Shown: positions 33,980 to 44,950 of the stretch, piece by piece | How positions within the stretch are numbered: the first letter of the stretch is position 1 | Layout of the letters: each line of letters begins with the position of its first letter | DNA from: Stictocephala bisonia | Taxonomy: Eukaryota; Arthropoda; Insecta; Hemiptera; Membracidae | Direction of reading: 5' to 3' | DNA length: 64,000 nt | NCBI GenBank assembly: GCA_035578905.1 | Contig: JAQJVL010000102.1 | Coordinates: forward strand, 839,501 to 903,500 | Notes under the pieces: model-generated | What the model saw: only the letters and a program-made list of their open reading frames with translations | Database searches by the model: none | Told to the model about the DNA's origin: nothing | Program-made: the position numbers and the translations under genes

Positions 33980-34990
33980 GCTTTTATATATACTAGAGGA
34001 CACCCCTGCATGCTTTACGTGCCAACCCCGTCGTCACTCGCTGCGCTCGTGAGATGAACTCAGCCGTCGGGGAATGTTTGGGCTGCGGCCTCACCTAGAT
34101 TCTGATATAGTTCCATTCGTTGGTTTCGGTATGTCGCCTCGTGAGAAAGATCGGGCTACTGCCTCGCCAGGATTGTTAACCTGTATGACCATCAATTTTG
34201 GTTTTTGGGGCAGTGCAGCTCCTAACCATAGTCTTTTCTAAAATCTGATAGTAAAATAGTATTTAAGAGAAGAATACCTTTAGTTTGATACCCCACTTTG
34301 ATGTATTAGTTGAACATAACTAAATTTTGGGTTTTGGAGCATATTTTTATTTAGGAAGGGGGCAAAAACCCTTAAACATTGTCTCTTCCAAGATATAATG
34401 GTAAAATGTAATTTATGAGATAAATACCTATAGTTTGACAACCTATTTGGAAGTTTTATTTTAGTATTACCTTTTGACTGGTTTTAGTTTTTCTTTTTTT
34501 AGTTTTGTGGGCATATACCCCTTAATAATTATTCCTTTCAAAATCTGATGGTATATTTGGATTCAGGAGAAAATACCTCTAAATTGATACCCCACTTGAG
34601 AATATAAGATCAGTTTTATAAATTTTACATATTCAAAATTTTCAGTTTTTGAACTCCGATACCCCAAATTTTTAAGTTTTTAAGCTGAAAGTCATATATA
34701 TATAAGGTGCACGTTTGTTAAGCATATAGAACTGACTGTGAAGGTTTCAACATTTTACACAAGCTTTTCTCAAGTTAGGTCATAAAAAGTGTTTATTTTA
34801 TGATTTTACCATAAGAAATACATTGGGGCAGTTTTGGGGTAAAAAAGGCTGCCATCTTGTTTATGAGAAAAAAGTAAATTTTTCTGAATGTTCCTGGAGG
34901 TTTCAGACAGAGAGCTTTAATTCAAGTACAATACATATGATGGGGGTAGGATGCCAGGGAGTGCCTTAACATTTAGTGTCAGTAAGTCAG
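33980..34990 (+). repeat. Family A repeat, long copy 1
   Basis: It starts after GAGTGAGTCAGTCAGTGG with ACACCCCTGCATGCTTTACG and CGCTGCGCTCGTGAGATGAA, then the palindromic blocks. About 230-bp AT-rich units follow, sharing AAATACCT(T/A)TAGTTTGATA and CAAAATCTGATGGTAT. It ends near TTTAGTGTCAGTAAGTCAGT, where copy 2 begins. Confidence 0.7.
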
Positions 34991-35660
34991 TGAGTAAGTT
35001 ACTAAATCGAGCTTTATAGTATATAAACTAGGGAACACCCCTGCACACTTCGCATGCTGACCCCGTCACTCGCTACACTCATGAGAGGCTCGGCCTTTGG
35101 CCTCGCCAAGACGCCCTGCTACAAACCCCTTAGTGGAACTCGGCATACGTCCTTGCGGGGGAAAGTTCGACCTGCGACCCCACCAAGGCACTCTGCTAAA
35201 GTCCCATTAGTGTATCTCGGCATGTCACCTCGTGAGGAAGATTGGCTTATGGCCTCGCCAGGGTTTTTAAGCTGTACAACTATGAATTTCGGTTTTTGGG
35301 GCGGTGGAGCCCATAAACATAGTATTTTCCAATATGTTATGGTATATTAGTAATTAAGAGAACAACACATCTAATTTGATAGCCCACTTGGGTGTACTAC
35401 TTTAACATTACCCAAATTTTGGGCTTTTGAGCATATTTTTTAATTGGGCGGAGGGATGAGCCCTTAAATTTTGTCTCGTCCAAAATGTAATAGTATAATG
35501 TGATTTTGTAAATAAATACCTATAGTTTGATACCCTAATTGGACGTTTTACTTTAGTATACTGGATATTTTAGTATTTTTTCCTTTTTTTTAGGGCTTAT
35601 ATCCCTGATTACTTGCCTATTTCAAACCTGATTGTATATTTGGATTCAGGAGTAAATTGA
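34990..35660 (+). repeat. Family A repeat, long copy 2
   Basis: It repeats the order of copy 1: ACACCCCTGCACACTTCGCA, GGCTCGGCCTTTGGCCTCGC, TGAATTTCGGTTTTTGGGGC, then AT-rich units with TACCTATAGTTTGATACCC. The plus-strand ORF at 35054-35350 is only a reading of the GC-rich palindromes and is not considered a gene. Confidence 0.7.
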
Positions 35661-36002
35661 GTAATTCACTCGGCACAATTGCTTTACGGCTTAATGTCAG
35701 ACTTGTTGCACTGAATTTCTTTAGAAACAACAAGAGTTCTTGTTTACAATAAAGTGTTTGTTTTGTGTTCTGAGTGAAAAGGAACCATAGAAAAGAGTAA
35801 TAAGAAAGTCAAGTTGGTAAAGTAAAAGCTTCTTCCATTGTGGTAAATGTATAATACTTGTAAATGTATAATTACACTATTATTACTATCTTTATCTTTA
35901 CATAAATTGACACCAAAGTAAACATTACAAGGTATGTATGCGCTTTCTAGACACATTGCTAATTTTGACTTTTTTATTACCAGTTGGTAGAATCAGGTCT
36001 AT

Positions 36003-36496
36003 ATTTGGTAATTCTGCACTATTATTTAGTCAACTTCAAATCTTTTCATACTTTGATAATACATTTTTGGGATGCTAAATATCAATATTTAGTGAAAATT
36101 TGGTTAGAATCATTAGTGATACATTAGTATATACCGAAGTCGCCCATACACAACGCGCCGCGGCAGTCATGGTTAGGTTAGGTTATCACAGCCTATTGTA
36201 GAATATGTTTTTACAAATTCTTCTGACTAAAAAGTGGTTTGTGACAACCAAAATACGTTATAACAGTTCGGTTCATTCTACAATATAATACCCCAACCTA
36301 ACCATAACTGCAGCAGCGCGATGTCTCCGAAATGTCAGTGATAGCGTGTGGACTTTAACTTTCTTATCGTTTTGCATTGTGAACGACAGCTTTCCGACAC
36401 TTGATTTTCATTTATATTACTAAGTGAGGACTACCACATCATCATATAACAAGATTTGAAGTTGACTAAGTAATAGTGCAGAATTACCCTATATTT
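36003..36496. mobile_element. Long-hairpin MITE
   Basis: ATTCTGCACTATTATTTAGT near 36010 and the inverted stretch ATTCTGCACTATTACTTAGT near 36470-36490 belong to terminal inverted repeats of about 45 bp. Inner segments are also inverted (CATGGTTAGGTTAGGTTATC versus TTATGGTTAGGTTGGGGTAT), so most of the 490 bp could fold into one hairpin. No ORF is present. Confidence 0.8.
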
Positions 36497-36539
36497 TAAG
36501 AGAAAACACTTTATATTTCGCGGAAATATTGTTTTATAC

Positions 36540-38110
36540 AAAAAAAAAAAAGAAAATTATACATTTTTGAAAATATACGCTATTAATTGTAATTTTTTCA
36601 ATTTTCTTGTGTAGTTTTTCGTGCTGAACACGAATTTGAAAACTATTTTGGTTTACGACAATTATTTCTCGAGATATCACGGAAAAACTATGTTCGCAGC
36701 AAATCACCTATAGTGCCCATAAGCATAATGTTAATAGGAACTATGACTAGCCACCAAAAACAAATTTGCACACATTCTTGCCGGAGTGAAGACTAGCAGG
36801 CCATCACGGAGGCCAAGGACCTGAATTTAATGCAAATTATGCATTTTTGTTGAGTATATGGACCATTAGGATAAGTTAGGTTATGTTGGGTAAGGTAAGT
36901 AAAAAGTGTATTTACGGGCTGAATTTTATTAAAAACAAATTATATATTTTTAATCAGGATTAAAAAATGGGCTAAATAAAATGAAAAAAAGTTGACAAAT
37001 TCCAATTTTTAAAACGTTGGTTTTTTACTATTACTATTGATTTTATAAACAAATAGATAACAAATAGATTTCCCATCCAATGTTAAATTTTGAGTCTCAA
37101 AATATCAGCTGTTTTTGTGGTCTACTGTGGAGCGCTAGTGTAGTCCCATGTAAATGTAATGCAGTTTAAACCAGCTGTGGTTGCGGGCCACACAAACTAA
37201 CAAAATTACTGCCACAAATATACCTATTAGATGGTTTATCTATTGTAGGTTTATATAATCAATGCTATTACATAAAAAACTAGGTTTTTCGGTAAAAAAC
37301 GAGTTTTCTGTGGCTAAAATCAACCTTCTACAGAATTATATATTCATATTTAGCCACTTTTTCAACAACAAATCACATTTTCAGAGGTTTCTAGAAAGTG
37401 CATAATTACCCATTTCAAAAATAAATCAATCTTATAGATAGTGTATTTGTGTAAATTTGAGTACTAGTTACAAGTATCTAGTGATAATCTAACGTATAAA
37501 AAAAATACTGTTCCTATGGCAATACATTGTTGCATAAGTTTTATTACGTAAAGTTATATTAGTATATTTTTTCAAGCCCCACAATAACATTTAGTAACCT
37601 TTATATTTAGAACGTTTTGACTATATTGGAATTTTGAATTTAGCTGTATTTTATTGTTTCCTAGGTGACCTTCCACTCTATTTTGTGTTTACAAAAAACA
37701 TTTTCCAAGATATCAGGTGACATAAAAAATTCATTTTTTGCTAAAACTCTGATTTCATATTATTATAAAATAACCTGATTTATTTCAAGTAAAATATCAT
37801 AAAAACAAGTAGATTTATATAGCCTATTATTATTTTTTTTAAATGAATTTTTGAAAAATGTCTTCATGTACGTGAAAAATTACCAGTTAACTGCTGGCAT
37901 AAAACATTTTAACTGGCAGTTCAAGTGTTAAAAATAACAGATAAATATGTCAAAAAAAAGAAAAGTTGTGACATTGTTTTTTTGTAAAATACATGATTTC
38001 TGCAGAAAAAAAAGCATATCTCCTGAATATCTAGCCAATTTTGTACCCATTTCAAGCAGTTATCATTTTGTTTCTTGGCAAAATACTGCATAGTAACCCA
38101 ATTTGTTAGG
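36540..38110 (-). repeat. Family B dispersed repeat, copy 2 (inverted)
   Basis: GCATTTTTGTTGAGTATATG, TAGGATAAGTTAGGTTATG and, further on, TTTTTCGGTAAAAAACGAG and GCCACTTTTTCAACAACAAA match the reverse complement of the 27.3 and 52.6-kb copies and the forward 58.4-59.2 kb sequence. A family C MITE is inserted at 37034. Confidence 0.7.
37034..37264 (-). mobile_element. Family C MITE, copy 2
   Basis: A 231-bp unit is flanked on both sides by CTATTA (37028-37033 and 37265-37270). It is the reverse complement of copy 1 with few differences. It carries an extra AGATAACAAAT duplication near its left end. Confidence 0.88.
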
Positions 38111-38832
38111 TGTCAAGAAACTACATAAATTCTGCAACAGCTAGGCCTATAGCGATACTAATTTGGTGACCTCTGTCGCATACTTGTGGCAGCTCCAACT
38201 ACTGCCGTGCCACATGCGGCCATATTAATCAGGAGTTATATGTTGAGTCAAGTATCAACTCAAATCATTTATTTCCAAGTTGAACCAACGGAAAGCTATT
38301 GCTAAGATAAAGCCAAAATCAAACTCCCACGAAGGATTTTGAGGTTTCCCGACTCTGAGCTAGGAAGGCCACACGAGTTGAATTGACTACAGTTAAACCA
38401 TGGGCATATGTAGGATATTTAGTCTTCATAGTGGTCTTACTTCATAACTTAACCAACTCGGCACAAACTGAATCCGCTTGCTATAAACTCACGCGACTCA
38501 TAGTCTGTAAGCAAGTTACTTCTGGGACAAATATAGAAATGCAACAAAAAATACCATATTCAATTCTTTACCAATTAAAATAGTTTTAATTATTAAAATT
38601 TATTTTAGAAGGATTGTTATTTGGTCTTGGGAATTTTTTGCTTGACTTGCAATAAACCCTACTTAAAGTTAACTTTTAATTCCATAGGCTAATTGTTTTT
38701 TTTTTAATAGTCTACTCATTTTTTTAATAGGCCTGTAACTTGCTGTGTGACCTATGTGTATTCAATAATTCAGTAAGTAATAATCATCAGCTTCTAAAAA
38801 AAGAGCAAATGACAGGCCAGTTGTGTACATAC

Positions 38833-39176
38833 CTCTGTGTTGTTGAATTTATAGACTGGCAATCAGTGCAATAATTTTCTGCACTACGCTTGGTCCATGT
38901 TTTACCATAATGTACTGTGGATGTAATGATGTTAAAAATAGGATCATCGATGTTGTCATTTGGCAATACAGATGAAACAAGACTAGGAAAGTTGTTGACT
39001 TCAATTATTTTCCCATCCTCAACATTCAATTTCCAAAATGTTGATGTGCGCGAGTTACTCTGGATAATATGAAAAGTTAAAATGTACAAAGCCATGTACG
39101 TAATGCATGGCGAATCACCCATATTGAAGTTCAATTCACGATATCCAGCAAACACAACATTGCTCTCAAGACTGAA
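38833..39176 (-). CDS. Probable upstream exon of the TPR-protein gene
   Basis: Acceptor TTTTAAATATTTAG and donor CAGAG|GTATGT bound 344 nt, open in one frame for 114 codons plus 2 bases. The phase is exactly what the exon at 22149 needs. The product starts FSLESNVVFAGYRELNFNMG and includes CITYMALYILTFHI, FWKLNVEDGKIIEVNNF, a Cys pair (NYCTDC) and a sequon (INSTT) near its end. Splice fit, sequons and reading length support a real host exon. I recognise no domain. The intron downstream would be 16.7 kb. Without transcript data the link to the TPR exons is inference. Confidence 0.55.
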
Positions 39177-39179
39177 CTA

Positions 39180-41390
39180 AATATTTAAAATTAAACTTTA
39201 GTATCACTGGCACTCAGATCAGAATAGTAGCAATGCAAACCGAATTCTGTTCTGTCTGTGACTGACTACATTTACTAGACTTCGACGAGCTACTGATAGC
39301 AAGAACTAAGTAGCAGATTCCATAGAGAACCTTAACTAAACCGAAATAGTGAAGCGTCTAACAGAAAACAAATATTACAATCACTTTTACATTTCTTATA
39401 GAAACGTAAATTAGAAGACACTAAAAAACAAAAACCCATAAAAAACTCATTTAGATCAAATACGTTTTATTCATTGTCTACTACAAAGAAAACCGTGTAT
39501 ATCGAACATTAAATCAAAAAATCACCATACAAATATTTAGTAAATAAGTAGGCATGCGGTTCTAAGTATTTTTACAGATCTTGGAGTCAGTAAAAGCATT
39601 ATAAACAGTTTAATTTCATTCTTTATCATATGGAATTTCTTTTGAAAAATGGGTTTAAAAATAACTGTTAAATTAATTGGGAGTCTAAACAGAAAATTGA
39701 TAAAGACTTTTTTGAATACAGGCTGAAACGGGCAATTCTCATGCTTCTCGTTGAAAAAAAAGAGTTAATAGACGATGGTTATTACATGATTTTTGGGTAT
39801 GGTTCATGCAATAACTTTGAAAAGGAACACCAATTAGTGGCCCAGTCTTGCAAGAAAAGGTACTTGCAAGACTTTGATGGTACTACTTCATCATGGGCGG
39901 AGTTAGACCTTGTATGTTGGGCGGGCACAAGTAACAAGTTTACCATGCATTAAATTTCCTGTATCCTACTTTTTTCGGGAGGCCTGGGGGACATTTTTTA
40001 AAATTGCAGCTTAAAAACATGACATTTAGGTACCTTTTTTGAATGAAAAATACTTAAACTCAGAACATGAAATTGATGTTTATTTTTATCAAACATAAAC
40101 ATAATATTGGTTATATAGCAATGTAATGTAAATAAACCAGGTATAGTACGCGCGCTGAAGGTCCGGCCTCCTGGCTGGCCTACTAGTCATATAAAAACAT
40201 CGACTCTGAGCGAGGCGTTCACTGACAGATCGTAAAGGGTGATTCTTAACATGTTTACGGAGTATTTGTATTTTGCTATTTCTTATAATTAGACCAGTAT
40301 TTAAAATAAAAACATCAAAAGAGGTGAAGAGTTTGAAAGTTAACAAATTAAAACGTATATCAATAACAACAATTAAATATGTCATAAAAAATTATAAATC
40401 AGTTAATAACTCTAATTGAAATTAAGTAACTAAGACATATATACTTCCTACTGTTATTAAGAAAAATATTTCAGTGATTTCCCGTACCGTTTTAATACAT
40501 ATAATGTATATTTAAATTGGTTTAAAAGAAGTAATCTTTTTGTGTTTGGCATTTTTATTTAAAGCAAATTTTCATAGCAAAACGTATGCGACAACTATTA
40601 TTAAATTCGCTGAATTATTAAGTGATGCTTACAAATTATCAACGTCGACTATAATTACTTAATAGAATAAATATAAAAATTATTTAGTTTAAAGTTTTTA
40701 TTTTCACCTATTTTTCAAAACTAGGCTTATGTATTCATAATATCAAAAGCAAACTCAATGCGCAATATGATAACATTTTAAATGACACCTCATACACAAC
40801 TTTTGGTAAATAAGTAATGATAAAATTATGGATTCAAAATAACTTTGTTTTTATGAGAATAAAACCAGTATGGCCGACAGACTCTGCAGACTCTTAAAAC
40901 ATTTAAGGGACGCAAAAAAAAAAAAAAAAAAAACACAAACTGACTTATTACACTAAAGTAGTTAGATAAAAACAAACATATAACCAACTAAATAATTGTT
41001 TATCGTACACTTGAGTAAAAATTCTTAACACGCTAAACCACAAGCAAATACGAATGTGGGTATACTTTTACTGCAGAAAATGTATCGCATAAATCAGTAA
41101 AGTAAGGTGTGTGAACGGTGTGCGACTGACATGTTCGTCACATTCATTCCGTGAACGCTGATAGCATTACCATAAAGTTGAAGACGGGCTTGTCTACACA
41201 CTTTAACATTTAAATGTAGCATTTTTCAGTTTACTCATGGCATTGTTACAGTTTTAGACAATAGAAGATTGTAATTGCGGGGAGAAGACGCAGAAGATGT
41301 TTGATTAATTTATATTAACACAGGGCACAAATGGCTCGAGGAAAATAATCTAGGCTTAAATGATGTGTATTATTTAAAAAAAATTCTTTC
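39180..41390. other. AT-rich DNA, no supported gene
   Basis: A long A-run near 40913-40934 and several short ORFs are present, but no splice-flanked frames or paired repeats. A GC-richer patch near 40150-40240 is unassigned. Confidence 0.4.
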
Positions 41391-41396
41391 ACTTAC

Positions 41397-41470
41397 CACA
41401 GTTCTCCACGTACTCTTGAGATAAGTGTCTCGGGAACCTTAACATCCACGGTGCTTCTATTTGTATGCAT
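41397..41470 (-). CDS. Candidate first coding exon
   Basis: The minus-strand ATG at 41470 (context TAAAAATGC) opens MHTNRSTVDVKVPETLISRV, then RGEL. A strong donor (TGTG|GTAAGT) follows after 24 codons plus 2 bases. Codon use is less AT-biased than the surroundings. Its phase does not fit the exon at 39176, so either an exon lies between or it belongs to another gene. There is no domain and no signal peptide, and chance remains possible. Confidence 0.35.
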
Positions 41471-41734
41471 TTTTACACTTCCTCTAACACAAACTGTCGT
41501 AGTCTTTCTCTACATTACAACACTAGGTTATAACAATACACAATGATAAAATAACCGAAACCAAACCAATTTTATTCAGAATTTGACTGAATTTTATTCA
41601 GATTTTTTTCTACAAACTAAAAGGATGCAGGAAATTGATGAACACGTGATCGGCCCGCGTTCTTTGAACTTTCAGGCGGGATGCCTCCAATATATTTTCC
41701 AACTTTTTGAAGGAAACCGTATTCGTTCTTGCAT

Positions 41735-42130
41735 ATGAGACGCTGACACAACGCTGTGCGTATTTAAGGGCGAACATGAATGATGTTATGAGTGTAGGAT
41801 GAGTGTAGTCTGGTTAATAACTGAGTTTAACTGTTCCTCAGAAAGGGCACTTTATTAATAGCCCAACAGCCAGGGCAACTATGGGACCTGCAGCTTTCCG
41901 TAGAAACCGAACCAAGTAGTGTTCGGCTAACGGACAAGTTTGACACTCAGTTCTCTTCCCTACACAACATCCGAACCTTGACTACCATCCAACATGGAAA
42001 CCCCATACGTCTCTAGTAGTGTCCACGTCGATGGCAACCATTGAGTGGACGCCGTATCGGTATTAAGAGGACCGAGCATTGAACCTACTGCCTACAATAT
42101 CCCAAACACTTTGTCCCCATTCGAAATTTA
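41735..42130 (-). repeat. Family D SINE-like repeat, inverted copy
   Basis: It is the reverse complement of 2624-3030 over about 390 bp, including GACAAAGTGTTTGGGATATT and TGGACACTACTAGAGACGTA (both read on the minus strand). Divergence is moderate. Confidence 0.8.
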
Positions 42131-42786
42131 TGTTCCTTTAAACATTGTTTACCCATTTAAAACTGTAAAATAATATTAATAATCACAAACTTATTTTTTT
42201 TCTCTTAAATTAGGGGATACCACAGTACGCTAAGTGTGCAGAATCCCGTTATTGGCTACGCTCGTTTCACCTCACTCGTGTAATTTTGTTATTTTTTTCG
42301 TATTACATGCTTAACATTGTTACAATTTTTTTTTCATAACATTTATTTGTATTTACATCTATTCATAGTTGAACAATAAGTAAATGTGAGGTTAAATAAT
42401 ATAACATGGATTAAACACGTCCAATGACGTGGCTAACGTAAACATTGTTTTACATAACAAATCGTTACACAAGATTATAAAGTACATTACAAAAATCTTA
42501 CTGGAAGATCTAATACGTGTTGTCTTTTCAGTCTGTAGACAGCGTTACTATTGTCTAAAAGATTCAGGGTGAGGTGATTTGGATGATTGTTCAATTTTTC
42601 TAAATATCGACTGCTAAATTTTGTAATTTCGGTCTTGACAAAAGGAATGTTTTAGTCTTGATGGATTATGGTGTTATTAATGTACCAGGGTGCTTGAATT
42701 ATGTTTTGTAGTGTTTTTGACTGAAATCTTTGGATGATATCTATGTTGCTGTTCGATGAACATCCCCACAGTGAAATTCCATAAGT

Positions 42787-43165
42787 CTATATAGGTTTTA
42801 AAACTGTTTTATACAGGAGAAGCTTATTTTCTAATGATAGTTTTGATTTGCTGTGTAGTAACCATGCCATTTTTCTATATTTGGTGTTCAACTGAAGCTT
42901 CTCTTGCCATATGTGTGAGCGCCATGTCAATCTCCTATCTATGTGCATTCCCAGATATTTGACTTCTGTAACTTGAGGCAACGGAACATTGTCCAATGAG
43001 ACTGGGGGGCATGTATGAGGTTTTAGTGTGCAAGTGAGATGTGATGACTTGGTTTGATTAACTTTTATGTTCCATTTATTGAGCCAATTGGAAAGTTCGT
43101 GTAGACTTAACTGCAATATTTGAGATGCGACAACTGGATCTTCATGGGAAACGAGGTAAGCCACA
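42787..43165 (-). pseudogene. Jockey-like reverse transcriptase, C-terminal part
   Basis: The frame reads LSNWLNKWNIKVNQTKSSHL, then PPVSLDNVPLPQVTEVKYLG, HIDRRLTWRSHI and LSLENKLLLYKTVLKPI. These are the thumb-side motifs after the YADD box in Jockey-clade LINEs. The ORF begins at the edge of an inserted SINE tail and stops at 42787. Confidence 0.92.
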
Positions 43166-44275
43166 CTCATCCTACACTCATGTAATCATTCATATTCGCC
43201 TTAAAATACTAACAACGTTGTGTCTAGAGATGGGCAAGAACAGTTAATTTCCGGAACAGTCGGAACCGGAACAACTCCAGGAATTGAACTGTTCCATAAA
43301 GCTGTTCCGGAACAGTTTATGAAGAACAGTCAGATTGTAACCAAGACCAGCTAGATTCCTCCAACTCCTGAGTGTTCGGAATCGTTTGGAACCCTGAGTC
43401 TAAGGGTAAAAACATTTCTCTGCAAAAAAAAAAAAACAATTATATTTCTAAAGTGGGTTAAATCAATCATATTTGGATAAATTCTTGCTTTTAATAAATT
43501 TATAATTATACAAAACTGGTTGGACAAATGAGAATGCCAGCCAATTAATTAATCATCCATTTATGAATTAATCATCCAAAAGACAAGAAAGTAACATTGT
43601 ACAAATTAGTTCACATATTTAAATTCAATAAATATTTTAGAAAACTAATATAATAATGAACAGCTACAGAAAAACAAAAATAGTAGATAAAATAACAAAA
43701 TCAAAACGTAAAATTACCATCAATAATATGGTAAAGTAAATTATAGTACTAAGACATACCATTATTTCCTAAATAAAAAAAAAAAAAAAAAAAACATGAA
43801 AGTACAGCAAATATAATAAAAAACTATACATTATTTTTATAATACAACATCAGGCCTATTATTTGCAGAATTCAGAATAGTTATAAAATACATATATACT
43901 TATATACAACTGTTTGGACAAAAGAAAAAGTCTATTGATAACCCAACAGACAAGAAAGTAAAATTGTAAAAATGAGTTCCCATGTTTAAATTCAATACAT
44001 ATTTTAGAAAACTAATATAATGATGAAGAGGTACATACAAACAAAAATAGTAGATAAAATAACAAAATCAAAACGTTAATTTACTATGAGTAATATGGTA
44101 AAGTGAATTATACTAAGAATCGGATTAGTTTATACTATTCATTGTTTATTGGCCGGATGTGTGTCGAGTTAGTCTTCAACGAGTCCGTCTTCAGCAAACT
44201 GTTCCGGAACAGTCATTTCTATTTCTGGTTAACTGGTTGTGTCGGCGTCTCATATGTAAGATTGTAAGAAGAATG
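43165..44275 (-). repeat. SINE 3' tail inserted in the LINE
   Basis: CACTCATCCTACACTCATG at about 43170 through CAACGTTGTGTC, resuming at 44236 with GTTGTGTCGGCGTCTCATAT, is the same tail as in family D and the 46.3-kb SINE. It splits the LINE just after its FADDTA motif. Only the tail, about 90 bp, is present. Confidence 0.7.
43225..44235. mobile_element. 1-kb element with 8-bp target duplication, hAT-like left end
   Basis: GTTGTGTC occurs at 43217-43224 and again at 44236-44243, exactly flanking the element, and the SINE tail reads through when it is removed. The left end TAGAGATGGGCAAGAACAG is hAT-like, but the right end is not a clear inverted copy. Both ends are rich in TTCCGGAAC/GGAACAG motifs. 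The interior holds two diverged direct repeats of about 250 bp, offset by about 400 bp (AGACAAGAAAGTAA near 43578 and 43959). No transposase is encoded. Confidence 0.8.
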
Positions 44276-44950
44276 TAATAAGCTGTGTCGTCAGCGAATG
44301 TTGCAACCGTTACTCCTGGACTCGCTGGAAGATCGGCTGTGAATAACGTATATAATACGGGCCCAAGCACACTTCCTTAAGTCACTCCTGATTCAATTCT
44401 TACGAAGGGATTATATTCATCCTGATATTTAATTTGGAAGAACCTATTTTCCAGATAAGACTTGAGTAAGTTGTAGTACGAATGTGGCAACGAAGATTTT
44501 ATCTTGAAAAGAAGGCCCTGATGCCACACTTTGTCAAAAGCTTGACTTATGTCAAGAAAAGCTGCCGAACAGTACTTTCCAGTCTCTAAACCCTGGCTTA
44601 TAACATTTACAATCCTATGTATCTGTTCTAAGGTTGAATGACATTGACGGAAACCAAACTGGTGGGGTGGGATAGCGTCAATTTCGTCAATCACAGGTTT
44701 CATTCTTTTAAGCAAAAGCTTCTCAAAGACCTTAGACATCAATGGAAGAAGGCTGATTGGCCGATATGATGTAATTTCATGAGCAGACTTGCCAGGTTTT
44801 TTGTATTAATACTATGTTTGCCACTTTCCATTGAGGGGGGTAATACTCCAATCTTAAAACTGCGTTAAATATCATGGTTAGCAAAATGAAACCCTTCCTA
44901 GATAGTTCTTTTAGAATTTTGCCTGTTATCAAGTCATATCCTGGACTTAC
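44255..44950 (-). pseudogene. Jockey-like reverse transcriptase, N-terminal and palm part
   Basis: The minus-strand frames give SPGYDLITGKILKELSRKGF, YYPPQWKVANIVLIQK, then MSKVFEKLLLKRMKPVIDE, PPHQFGFRQCHSTLEQ, AAFLDISQAFDKVWHQGLL and finally ATFADDTA near 44290. These are RT motifs 0 to 5, including both catalytic acidic motifs (FLDISQAFD and FADD). There is a frame change near 44790 and the hAT element interrupts the upstream side. Confidence 0.92.

Noticed and set aside
35054..35350. A 98-codon plus-strand ORF
   Set aside because: It lies across the GC-rich family A palindromes and is open because of their base composition.
38383..38583. Plus-strand ORF with a hydrophobic start resembling a signal peptide
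   Set aside because: It lacks an ATG, has no domain, and lies next to decayed repeat sequence.
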